This document shows positions 42,999 to 52,392 of a stretch of 64,000 nt of DNA, one piece after another (position 1 is the stretch's first letter; each line of letters opens with the position of its first letter). The translations under genes and the position numbers were made by a program. Under the pieces are notes generated by a model. That model was not told the origin of the DNA, searched no databases, and saw only the letters and a list, made by a program, of their open reading frames with translations. The DNA comes from Sphingobium sp. B2D3C (lineage in GTDB: Bacteria > Pseudomonadota > Alphaproteobacteria > Sphingomonadales > Sphingomonadaceae), in the NCBI RefSeq assembly GCF_025961835.1, contig NZ_JAOQOK010000001.1:496001-560000 (forward strand), given 5' to 3'.

Positions 42999-44101
42999 TC
43001 TACCTCGATTACCAGGCCACCACGCCGCTGGCGCCGGAGGTTGCGGATGCCATGGTGGCCGCGATGGATCATTATGGCAATCCGAACAGCGCGCATCGCA
43101 TCGGTCGCATCGCGGCGGCGGATGTCGAACTGGCGCGGGGTCGCATCCTCGATGCGCTGGGCCGCGCGGATGGCCGCCTGATCTTCACCAGCGGTGCGAC
43201 CGAGGCGCTGAACACGGCCATTATCGGCGCCGCGCGGGCTGCTCCGCAGAGCCGGCGACGGGTGGTGACGGTGGCGACCGAACATGCCGCCGTGCTCGAT
43301 ACGGTGATGGCCTTGCGCCGCGAGGGTTTCGAGCCGGTGATCGTGCCGGTGAATGCCGACGGGCTTGTCGATCTGGAGATTGCCGAGGCGGCGATCGATG
43401 AGCGAGCCGCCTTGCTTGCGGTAATGCAGGTGAACAACGAGATCGGCGTGGTGCAGCCACTCGACCGGCTGTTCGTGATCGCGCGCGCGGCTGGCGTGCC
43501 GACATTGTGCGACGCCGTGCAGGGTTTTGGCCGACTTGCGACCCCTCAGGCGGACCTGATCGCGATCAGCGCTCACAAGATCCACGGCCCGAAGGGCGTG
43601 GGCGCGCTGTGGCTGCGCGAAGGCCTCGACCTGCCGCCGCTCATGCATGGTGGCGGGCAGGAGCAGGGGGTAAGGCCGGGGACGCTCTCGCCCATGCTGT
43701 GCACGGGCTTCGGTGTGGCCGCGCAACTGGCGGCGCAGCGCCGCTATGCCGACCTCGCCCATGTCGAAGCGCTCTGGACGCGCGCGCTGGAGCTGTTTGC
43801 GGATTGGCACCTCAATGGCACCGGGGAGGCGCGCTATCATGGCAATCTCAATCTCCGCCGGGCGGGGCTGGACGCGGCGCGGCTGATCTCGGACGTACGG
43901 ACTGTCGCCGTCTCGCTCGGGTCTGCTTGCGCGAGCGGGTCCGGCCGGCCGAGCCATGTGCTCAAGGCCATGGGTCTGAGCGATGCAGAGGCGCGCAGTT
44001 CGGTGCGGATCGGCATGGGACGCTACACCAGCATGGCCGATCTGGAAGAAGCCGCGAGCCTGCTCAATCAGGCCGCTGACGCACAGGGAGTGCCCGCATG
44101 A
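42995..44101 (+). CDS. Cysteine desulfurase, class I (IscS-like), second of two tandem copies
   Basis: 368 residues. YLDYQATTPLAPEVADAM, VATEHAAVLD, the SAHKIHGPKG lysine and SLGSACASGSGRPSHVLKAMGL cysteine loop are typical of IscS/NifS. The NPNSAHRIGRIAAADVE segment matches IscS better than the first copy does. The start at 42995 overlaps the previous stop (ATGA), and its own stop overlaps the ferredoxin start in the same way, so the three genes are translationally coupled. It probably supplies sulfur for Fe-S clusters or tRNA thiolation. Confidence 0.94.
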   Translation: MIYLDYQATTPLAPEVADAMVAAMDHYGNPNSAHRIGRIAAADVELARGRILDALGRADGRLIFTSGATEALNTAIIGAARAAPQSRRRVVTVATEHAAVLDTVMALRREGFEPVIVPVNADGLVDLEIAEAAIDERAALLAVMQVNNEIGVVQPLDRLFVIARAAGVPTLCDAVQGFGRLATPQADLIAISAHKIHGPKGVGALWLREGLDLPPLMHGGGQEQGVRPGTLSPMLCTGFGVAAQLAAQRRYADLAHVEALWTRALELFADWHLNGTGEARYHGNLNLRRAGLDAARLISDVRTVAVSLGSACASGSGRPSHVLKAMGLSDAEARSSVRIGMGRYTSMADLEEAASLLNQAADAQGVPA

Positions 44102-44433
44102 CCTTAGTCCGCTTCATCAGCGCCAATGGCGAACATGTGCAGGAAGTGGAGGCCAGCGCGGGCGACATTCTGCTCGATGTGGCACAGGCCGCCGGCCAGC
44201 CGCTGGAAGGCACCTGCGAGGGGCAGATGGCCTGCTCCACCTGCCATGTGATCGTGGACGCGGAGCACTTCAGCAAGCTCCCCCGCGCCAGCGAGGATGA
44301 GGAGGACATGCTCGATCTGGCCGCCTCCACCACTCGGACAAGCCGGCTCTCCTGCCAAATCGTGCTGAGTGACGCGCTGGAGACGCTGACCGTGCACATT
44401 CCCGCCGAGAGTCGGAACATGCAGGGGGCGTGA
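44098..44433 (+). CDS. [2Fe-2S] ferredoxin, adrenodoxin type
   Basis: 111 residues with the vertebrate/adrenodoxin-type cysteine pattern C40-x5-C46-x2-C49 ... C86 (GTCEGQMACSTCH, RLSC). These ferredoxins carry electrons for Fe-S cluster assembly or for P450 systems. Translational coupling to two cysteine desulfurases makes the cluster-assembly role likely. An Arg-Leu-Ser-Cys end and the acidic EDEEDMLDLA helix fit the family. Confidence 0.94.
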   Translation: MTLVRFISANGEHVQEVEASAGDILLDVAQAAGQPLEGTCEGQMACSTCHVIVDAEHFSKLPRASEDEEDMLDLAASTTRTSRLSCQIVLSDALETLTVHIPAESRNMQGA

Positions 44434-44483
44434 GGCAGGGCAGGCTGGCCACTCCCGTCGTTCTCCGTCATCTTCGTGAACAA

Positions 44484-44539
44484 GGAATCCAGAACCAGCT
44501 GAACCGCTCTTCCGCTCCTGGATTCCCGCGTTGGCGGGA
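44484..44539. repeat. REP-like palindromic element
   Basis: GGAATCCAG (44484-44492) and CTGGATTCC (44518-44526) form a 9-bp inverted repeat, overlapped by the short hairpin TCCCGC-GTTG-GCGGGA (44524-44539). The core CTGGATTCCCGC...GCGGGA is the pattern of small dispersed palindromes found between genes in many alphaproteobacteria. It follows the ferredoxin gene by 50 bases and may end its transcript. Confidence 0.45.
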
Positions 44540-44577
44540 TTGACGGGAAAGTGACCTCACGGCTGGCCTCGCGCCGC

Positions 44578-44606
44578 TTGCATTTCCCGCCTCATACCGC
44601 CATATG
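44578..44606 (+). promoter_or_regulatory. Candidate promoter of the SRP RNA gene
   Basis: TTGCAT (44578-44583), 17 bases, then CATATG (44601-44606). The predicted start, about 7 bases further, coincides with the first base-paired nucleotide of the SRP RNA at 44613. The -10 is a poor match, so confidence is limited. Confidence 0.38.
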
Positions 44607-44612
44607 CGCCGC

Positions 44613-44701
44613 GGAAGTCGGGCGGACGTAGTCTTCGCCAACCTGGTCAGGTCCTGACGGAAGCAGCCACAACGAATTCGCTGCGGGTCGTTCCGGCTTC
44701 C
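44613..44701 (+). ncRNA. ffs: Small signal recognition particle RNA (4.5S)
   Basis: The conserved domain IV, CTGGTCAGGTCC-TGAC-GGAAGCAGCC, is present (44643-44667), including both internal loops that bind Ffh. The ends close in a 9-bp helix: GGAAGTCGG (44613-44621) with CCGGCTTCC (44693-44701). The length is about 89-95 bases, as for small bacterial SRP RNAs. The tetraloop is TGAC (URRC class) and not GGAA. The RNA targets ribosomes making membrane proteins to FtsY. It lies close to dnaX, a frequent arrangement. Confidence 0.92.
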
Positions 44702-44857
44702 ACCTCCTCTTCATTGTCATCGCCTTGTTCTGCAGCGCTCTTCTGCTTGCGGGCCTGCGCGCGGACTTGCCGGGGGCAGGATAGGGCGTCATGGGCATGG
44801 CGTCATAGGCAGGCCGCGCTTTCGTGGCTGAGCGGCGCGCGCGAAAGGACTGAGTTC

Positions 44858-45766
44858 ATGGCCGGCAGATCCCGAACCATCGTCTATCTCATGCTGGTGC
44901 TGGTGATGCTGCTTTGGTCCGGCAACTCCGTGGTGGCGCGGGCGATCCACACGGAAATGCCGCCTTTCACGCTAGCCTTCTGGCGCTGGAGCGGCGCGAC
45001 GCTGATCGCATTGCCGGTGGCCTGGCGCTATTTGCGGCAGGACTGGCCCGTCGCGAAAGCCAATTGGAAGATCATTCTGTTCCTCGGCGTGATCGGCGTC
45101 GGCTGCTTCAACGCCTTCATGTATTCCGGCCTGCAATATACGACGGCGGCGAACAGCCTGCTCATCCAGGCAGCCATTCCTGCGTTGGTACTGCTGTTCG
45201 ACTTCCTGTTCTTCCGCAATCGCCCGCGCGCCATGCAGGTGGTCGGCGTGATCATGGCAGCCGCCGGGGTGCTTACGATCATCCTGCAGGGCAATCCGTC
45301 GGCCCTGTTCTCGATGGTGTTCAACCGGGGCGATCTGCTGGTGCTGTGCGCGGTCAGCCTCTGGTCGCTCTACACGGTGTTTCTTCGCCTGCGGCCCAAG
45401 ATCCACGGGCTGAGCTTTCTGGCGATCACCGCGTTCATCGGCGTGCTGTGCATGGCGCCGCTGTCCGCTTATGAACTGGCACATGCGCGGGTGATCATGA
45501 CGCCCGGCGTCGCGGCGGGCGTCGCCTATGTCATCCTGCTGCCCTCGCTGGTCGCCTACTTCCTGTTCAACCTGGCGGTGGAGCAAATCGGCGCGGGCGA
45601 TGCGGGGCAGGTGATCAACCTGCAGCCGGTGTTCGGCGCGCTGCTCGCCGCGCTGCTGCTGGACGAGCCGCTGCATGGCTATCATCTTGCCGGTATGGGC
45701 CTGATCTTCATTGGCATCGCGCTGCCCTTCCTGCGGCGATCCGTCCGCGCCCCGATCGCGCATTAA
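44858..45766 (+). CDS. EamA/DMT family transporter
   Basis: 302 residues, ten membrane segments in two EamA repeats (landmarks LLWSGNSVVARAIHTEMPPF and INLQPVFGALLAALLLDEPL). AGGA (44846-44849) lies eight bases before the ATG at 44858; the frame extends upstream into the SRP RNA, which cannot be coding. The gene separates ffs from dnaX. The substrate is unknown. It is not close by eye to the other EamA protein at 39 kb. Confidence 0.91.
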   Translation: MAGRSRTIVYLMLVLVMLLWSGNSVVARAIHTEMPPFTLAFWRWSGATLIALPVAWRYLRQDWPVAKANWKIILFLGVIGVGCFNAFMYSGLQYTTAANSLLIQAAIPALVLLFDFLFFRNRPRAMQVVGVIMAAAGVLTIILQGNPSALFSMVFNRGDLLVLCAVSLWSLYTVFLRLRPKIHGLSFLAITAFIGVLCMAPLSAYELAHARVIMTPGVAAGVAYVILLPSLVAYFLFNLAVEQIGAGDAGQVINLQPVFGALLAALLLDEPLHGYHLAGMGLIFIGIALPFLRRSVRAPIAH

Positions 45767-45798
45767 CTTCCGGCGCGAGTGCGGCTAGAACGAACGCA

Positions 45799-47553
45799 AT
45801 GACCGATTCCTCAGACGATCCGGGCTTCGACCTTGGCGAACCGCCCCGGCCGCAAGCGGCTGTGGCGCCTGACGCGCCCGCCTATCGCGTGCTCGCCCGC
45901 GCCTATCGCCCGCAGACCTTTGCCGAGCTGATCGGCCAGGAAGCGATGGTGCGCACGCTCGCCAATGCGATCAAGCGCGAGCGTTTGCCCCACGCCTTCC
46001 TGATGACCGGCGTGCGCGGGGTAGGGAAAACCTCTACCGCGCGGCTGATCGCCAAGGCACTCAATTGCGTCGGTCCGGACGGGCAGGGCGGGCCAACGAT
46101 CGATCCCTGCGGCGTCTGCGAACCGTGCAAGGCGATTGCCGAGGGGCGCCATATCGACGTGATCGAGATGGACGCGGCCAGCCACACCGGCGTCGATGAT
46201 GTGCGCGAGATCATCGAGGCGGTGCGTTACGCAGCCGTCTCCGCGCGGTTCAAGATCTACATCATCGACGAAGTGCACATGCTCTCGCGCAATGCCTTCA
46301 ATGCCTTGCTCAAGACTCTTGAGGAGCCGCCGGAGCATGTGAAGTTCCTGTTCGCCACCACCGAGGTGAACAAGGTGCCGATCACGGTGCTCTCCCGCTG
46401 CCAGCGCTTCGACCTGAGGCGCATCCCGGTGGAGTTGCTGGTCGATAATTTCCGCATGATTTGCGGCAAGGAAGGCGTCGTCGCCGAGGACGATGCCCTG
46501 CGCCTCATCGCCACCGCGGCGGAAGGCTCGGCGCGCGATGGTCAGTCGATCCTAGATCAGGCGATTGCGCATGCCGGGGTCGGCGAGGATGGCCGGCCCT
46601 TCGTGCAGGCCGATCAGGTTCGCGAAATGCTCGGCCTGTCTGATCGCGGCGCGACGCGGCGGCTGTTCGACCAGATTCTCGATGGCGATGCGCCGGCGGT
46701 GCTGGCGACATTGGGCGAGCAGGAAGCGCTCGGCGTCGAGCCGCTCGCCACGGTGAATGCCTTACTCGATCTCATCCATGCGGCGACGACTGCCAAGGCC
46801 GGGCGTGGCGCTGGCCTCGACCGCATGCCGGAGGCCGAGCGCGGCGCGATTGCCGGCTGGGCAGAGCAATTGTCTTTCCCGGTGCTGCATCGGCTGTGGC
46901 AATTGCTGCTCAAGGGCCATGCCGAGGTTGCCGCTGCAGCGCGGCCCCACGCGGCCTGCGAAATGGCGCTGCTGCGGCTGATCCACGCCTCAGCCATGCC
47001 GGACCCGGCCGAACTGGCGCGGCTCATCCGCGACGGTGCCGGTGGCGGGCAGGTGAGCCCGACGATGCCGGCCCCTGCGCCCAGTGGGACGTTGAGCGAA
47101 GCGGCCCAGGCGGCCCCGAGCGCTCCGCCGCCCGCGCCGCCAGCCGCGCCTGAGCCGGAGTCGGAAGCGGCAACGCCAGCGCTGCCGACGGATTTTGCCG
47201 CGATGGTCGAGGCGCTCAAGGCGCGCCATGCCCGGCTCAGCGCGGAGCTGCATGATTATGTGAGCCTTGTGCATTATGCTCCGCCGGAACTGGCCTTCCG
47301 CATCCTCCAGCCGCTCGATGCCGATTTCCCCCGGCAAGTAGCGGCGGCGTTGCGTGAGGTGACGGGCGAGGTCTGGGATGTCCGCTCGACGGATGCCCAC
47401 GGCCAGCCAAGCCTGCGCGAGCAGGAGCAGGCCGCCAAGGAAGCGCGGCTTGCCCAGATCAGCGCTGCGCCCATCGTGGCTGCCGCGCTGGAAGCATTCC
47501 CCGGAGCACGGCTCGTGGACCCGGATGATGAGCAATATAGGAGTGAAGGCTGA
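45799..47553 (+). CDS. dnaX: DNA polymerase III subunits gamma and tau
   Basis: The 584-residue clamp-loader ATPase. Walker A GVRGVGKTS, the zinc module (CVGPDGQGG...CGVCEPCKAI), Walker B IIDEVHML, sensor SRC (ITVLSRCQRFDLR) and a C-terminal Pro/Ala-rich linker with the tau-like domain (about 470-584) are present. I see no obvious slippery A-run for a gamma frameshift. The stop and the ybaB start overlap (TGATG). Confidence 0.97.
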   Translation: MTDSSDDPGFDLGEPPRPQAAVAPDAPAYRVLARAYRPQTFAELIGQEAMVRTLANAIKRERLPHAFLMTGVRGVGKTSTARLIAKALNCVGPDGQGGPTIDPCGVCEPCKAIAEGRHIDVIEMDAASHTGVDDVREIIEAVRYAAVSARFKIYIIDEVHMLSRNAFNALLKTLEEPPEHVKFLFATTEVNKVPITVLSRCQRFDLRRIPVELLVDNFRMICGKEGVVAEDDALRLIATAAEGSARDGQSILDQAIAHAGVGEDGRPFVQADQVREMLGLSDRGATRRLFDQILDGDAPAVLATLGEQEALGVEPLATVNALLDLIHAATTAKAGRGAGLDRMPEAERGAIAGWAEQLSFPVLHRLWQLLLKGHAEVAAAARPHAACEMALLRLIHASAMPDPAELARLIRDGAGGGQVSPTMPAPAPSGTLSEAAQAAPSAPPPAPPAAPEPESEAATPALPTDFAAMVEALKARHARLSAELHDYVSLVHYAPPELAFRILQPLDADFPRQVAAALREVTGEVWDVRSTDAHGQPSLREQEQAAKEARLAQISAAPIVAAALEAFPGARLVDPDDEQYRSEG

Positions 47554-47876
47554 TGAAGGACCTCAACGACATTCTCGGCATGGCCAGCCGGGTGCAGGAG
47601 GAAATGCAGAAGGCGCAGGCTGAACTCGATAACATCGAGGTCGAGGGTGCGTCCGGCGGCGGACTGGTCAAGGTGCGAGCGAGCGCCAAGGGCCGCATCC
47701 TTGGCCTTTCGGTCGATGAGAGCCTGATCGTGCCAGCCGACAAGACGATGCTGGAAGACCTGATTGTCGCTGCCTTCAACGATGCGCGCGCCAAGGCGGA
47801 TGAAGCCGCCAACGAGCAGATGAGCAAGATGACGGCTGGTCTGCCGCTGCCGCCGGGCTTCAAGATGCCGTTCTGA
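47553..47876 (+). CDS. ybaB: YbaB/EbfC family nucleoid-associated protein
   Basis: 107 residues with the helical-beta-helical plan of YbaB (MKDLNDILGMASRVQEEMQKAQAEL, then VEGASGGGLVKVRASAKG). It binds DNA as a dimer. It is translationally coupled to dnaX, as in most bacteria. recR, the usual third gene, is absent; lon follows instead. Confidence 0.94.
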   Translation: MKDLNDILGMASRVQEEMQKAQAELDNIEVEGASGGGLVKVRASAKGRILGLSVDESLIVPADKTMLEDLIVAAFNDARAKADEAANEQMSKMTAGLPLPPGFKMPF

Positions 47877-47944
47877 TCGGCGTAAAAAGGCGATAGTTTT
47901 TACCCGCGCTTAACCAGTTCAGCCGTCAGTAGCTTTTCGCGCCG

Positions 47945-47973
47945 TTGAAATGCGCGCGCGGCTGAACGATATG
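47945..47973 (+). promoter_or_regulatory. Weak candidate promoter for lon
   Basis: TTGAAA (47945-47950) and GATATG (47968-47973) with a 17-base GC-rich spacer. The -35 resembles heat-shock sigma (RpoH) sites, as expected for lon, but the -10 does not match well. Listed only as the best candidate in the 216-base gap. Confidence 0.25.
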
Positions 47974-48092
47974 ATGCATTGATCGTTTTTCGCGATGCGC
48001 GGGAAAAGCGACCGGGTTGTGAAGCGGCCCCTTCTGCACGAAGGCGGTTCGCAGGCTCAGGGGTAAGGCCCCCTGGCTGGATTGGAGTGACA

Positions 48093-50489
<2,397 letters not shown>

Positions 50490-50654
50490 GTCTCGCGATG
50501 ATCGTCATGACACCGATGCCCAAAACAGCCCGATTTGAAGTTAAGGGCGGTTAAGGATCGTCGTAAATGGCCCTGTCCGTCGCCCGGACCGGACCGATCA
50601 TCGTGAAAAACAGCGTAAATCAGGGTTTTTAACGGGTTTGAGGCGCAAATCTCT

Positions 50655-50699
50655 TTGACACTTGCGACGAAGCAAGCCTTTATGCGCGCCTTCGTCGCA
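50655..50699 (+). promoter_or_regulatory. hup promoter with flanking 10-bp inverted repeat
   Basis: Perfect -35 TTGACA (50655-50660), 17 bases, -10 CTTTAT (50678-50683), 60 bases before hup. The arms TGCGACGAAG (50663-50672) and CTTCGTCGCA (50690-50699) are a perfect 10-bp inverted repeat straddling the -10 and reaching the expected start point. Placed this way it acts on DNA (an operator or cruciform) and not as an mRNA hairpin. Confidence 0.62.
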
Positions 50700-50742
50700 T
50701 GATTCCCACCACAAGTTTTCTCAAGAAGGGGGTTCCCAAGGC

Positions 50743-51015
50743 ATGAACAAGCAGGATCTCATCAGTTCGGTCGCGGATCAGAGCGGCCTCACCAAGGCCG
50801 ATGCGAACAAGGCTGTTGAGGCAGTGTTCGACGCGATCACCGCCGCTCTCAAGAAGGGCGATGAAGTTCGCCTCGTTGGCTTCGGCACGTTCTCCGTTTC
50901 GCAGCGCAAGGCCTCGACCGGTCGCAACCCGCGCACCGGCGAAACCATGGCGATCAAGGCTTCCAGCCAGCCGAAGTTCAAGGCCGGCAAGGGTCTCAAG
51001 GACGCCGTCAACTAA
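50743..51015 (+). CDS. hup: DNA-binding protein HU
   Basis: 90 residues, a complete HU subunit (MNKQDLISSVADQSGLTKADANKAVEAVFD; arm GRNPRTGETMAIKASSQPKFKAGKGLKDAVN). It bends and compacts DNA. The start at 50743 is certain from family alignment, with AAGGGGG in the leader; the frame is open further upstream but through the promoter. A hairpin follows the stop. Confidence 0.97.
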   Translation: MNKQDLISSVADQSGLTKADANKAVEAVFDAITAALKKGDEVRLVGFGTFSVSQRKASTGRNPRTGETMAIKASSQPKFKAGKGLKDAVN

Positions 51016-51032
51016 TCAACTCGATCGATCGT

Positions 51033-51057
51033 TGCCCCGCGCTTTCCGGCCGGGGCA
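51033..51057 (+). terminator. Hairpin after hup
   Basis: TGCCCCG (51033-51039) pairs with CGGGGCA (51051-51057) around an 11-base loop, 17 bases after the hup stop. No T-run follows, so it is a weak terminator candidate. Confidence 0.4.
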
Positions 51058-51270
51058 CCGCTTGATTGGATCGCCGACAGGGAACGCGACGTCCCATGTC
51101 GGCAAAGGCCGGGCTCTGCCTGGCCTTTTTGATTTTCAGCCGGGGGAAGGCTGAGGATACCCGGTCTGCCGGGAAAAGCGTGCTAATCCCGAAAGGGGCG
51201 CGCTCTGTGCTTGACGGCGGTCCTCCCGGGGCATTATGGGCCGCCTCTCGATAGCGTCGATGGACGCTGT

Positions 51271-51348
51271 GGCGATCGTAGCTCAGTTGGTTAGAGCGCT
51301 GGTTTGTGGTACCAGAGGTCGCGGGTTCGGATCCCGTCGATCGCCCCA
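51271..51348 (+). tRNA. tRNA-His (anticodon GTG)
   Basis: Acceptor stem GCGATCG (51272-51278) with CGATCGC (51338-51344). The extra 5' G at 51271 pairs with discriminator C (51345), the identity mark of histidine tRNAs. The CCA is encoded (51346-51348). D-arm GCTCAGTTGGTTAGAGC, anticodon GTG at 51306-51308, T-arm CGGGTTCGGATCCCG. It sits just upstream of hisI. Confidence 0.97.
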
Positions 51349-51433
51349 TTTTCTTCTCCGAGATTTGGATGACTGGCCGCCGCGCTGCGTGCGCGGGGCT
51401 GACAGCCCGTCGCGCGCCGCCTATAGGCACGGC

Positions 51434-51823
51434 ATGGCAAAAGCAGACGATGATCGGGAGGAAGGGCTGCGGCTCAATCCTCGCTATGACCGCGATGGGC
51501 TGATCACAGCCGTGGCGAGCAATGTCGATACCGGCGAACTGCTGATGCTGGCGCACATGAACGCGCAGGCCCTGGCCGCGACGATCGAAACGCGCGTTGC
51601 CCATTTCTGGTCCCGCAGCCGGGGCAAGCTCTGGCGCAAGGGCGAGGAGTCCGGCAACGAACTCCACATCGTCGACATGCGGATGGATTGCGATCAGGAC
51701 GCGATCTGGCTGCTGGTCAAGCCCGTAGGGCCGGCCTGCCACACGGGCCGCGTCAGTTGCTTCTATCGCCGCGTGACGGATGACGGTCTTGAATGGATCG
51801 ACCGCGAGCCGCACGCCCATTGA
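51434..51823 (+). CDS. hisI: Phosphoribosyl-AMP cyclohydrolase
   Basis: 129 residues, the stand-alone HisI enzyme of histidine synthesis (no HisE domain). Zinc-binding and catalytic residues are in MRMDCDQDAIW, GPACHTGRVSCFYR; the core HFWSRSRGKLWRKGEESGN is diagnostic. The start at 51434 is the first codon after tRNA-His; the frame is open further upstream but through the tRNA gene. Confidence 0.96.
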   Translation: MAKADDDREEGLRLNPRYDRDGLITAVASNVDTGELLMLAHMNAQALAATIETRVAHFWSRSRGKLWRKGEESGNELHIVDMRMDCDQDAIWLLVKPVGPACHTGRVSCFYRRVTDDGLEWIDREPHAH

Positions 51824-51884
51824 TCGGTGACGGATATGTCGCTCAGTCTCGCCGGGACGCCCGCGTGCAGGGGTTGATTTTCCG

Positions 51885-51900
51885 TTGACGTAAACGTAAA
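51885..51900 (+). promoter_or_regulatory. LiuR-like palindromic operator
   Basis: TTGACGTAAACGTAAA is a nearly perfect palindrome (half-sites TTGACGT and, reversed, TTTACGT) 50 bases before a MerR-family gene. From memory this matches the operators of LiuR-type MerR regulators of branched-chain amino-acid or acyl-CoA catabolism. It may overlap the -35 (TTGACG). Confidence 0.5.
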
Positions 51901-51934
51901 CTGCGCGTCTGACCTTCACGGAGGGATGAATGCA

Positions 51935-52369
51935 ATGACGAAGCTCCAGATGATTGCCGGCATTCCCCAGCCGGAACGGGACGGGCGGGAAGAGTTTTCG
52001 ATCTCCGACCTGTGCGATGAATTCGAAGTGACGCCGCGCGCTCTGCGCTTCTACGAGGATGAGGAACTCATCTCGCCGCGCCGGCAGGGCCTGACGCGGG
52101 TCTACAGCCATCGCGATCGCGCGCGGCTCGCCTGGATCTTGCGCGGCAAGCGGGTGGGATTCAGCCTGGCCGAAATCCGCGACATGATCGACCTGTACGA
52201 TGCCGGCGACGGTCGGCGCACCCAGCGCGAATTTACCGTCGCCAAATGCGAGGAGCGGATCGGATTGCTCCAGCGGCAGCGGCAGGATATCGACGAAGCG
52301 ATTGAAGAGCTGAAGAATTTCGTCGCGCTCGTCGAGGAAAATCAGCGCCTGTCAGGCGAACTCAACTAA
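51935..52369 (+). CDS. MerR family regulator, LiuR-like
   Basis: About 144 residues. The HTH (FSISDLCDEFEVTPRALRFYEDEELISPRRQGLTRVYSHRDRARL) and helix GFSLAEIRDMIDLYD resemble LiuR, the repressor of leucine/isovalerate catabolism. There is no C-terminal metal-cysteine loop, consistent with an acyl-CoA-type effector. GGAGGG (51920-51925) best fits the ATG at 51935; the ATG at 51926 is too close. It is followed after 23 bases by an acyl-CoA dehydrogenase gene, its likely target. Confidence 0.88.
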   Translation: MTKLQMIAGIPQPERDGREEFSISDLCDEFEVTPRALRFYEDEELISPRRQGLTRVYSHRDRARLAWILRGKRVGFSLAEIRDMIDLYDAGDGRRTQREFTVAKCEERIGLLQRQRQDIDEAIEELKNFVALVEENQRLSGELN

Positions 52370-52392
52370 GACTTTCTACCACGGAGAGGCCC

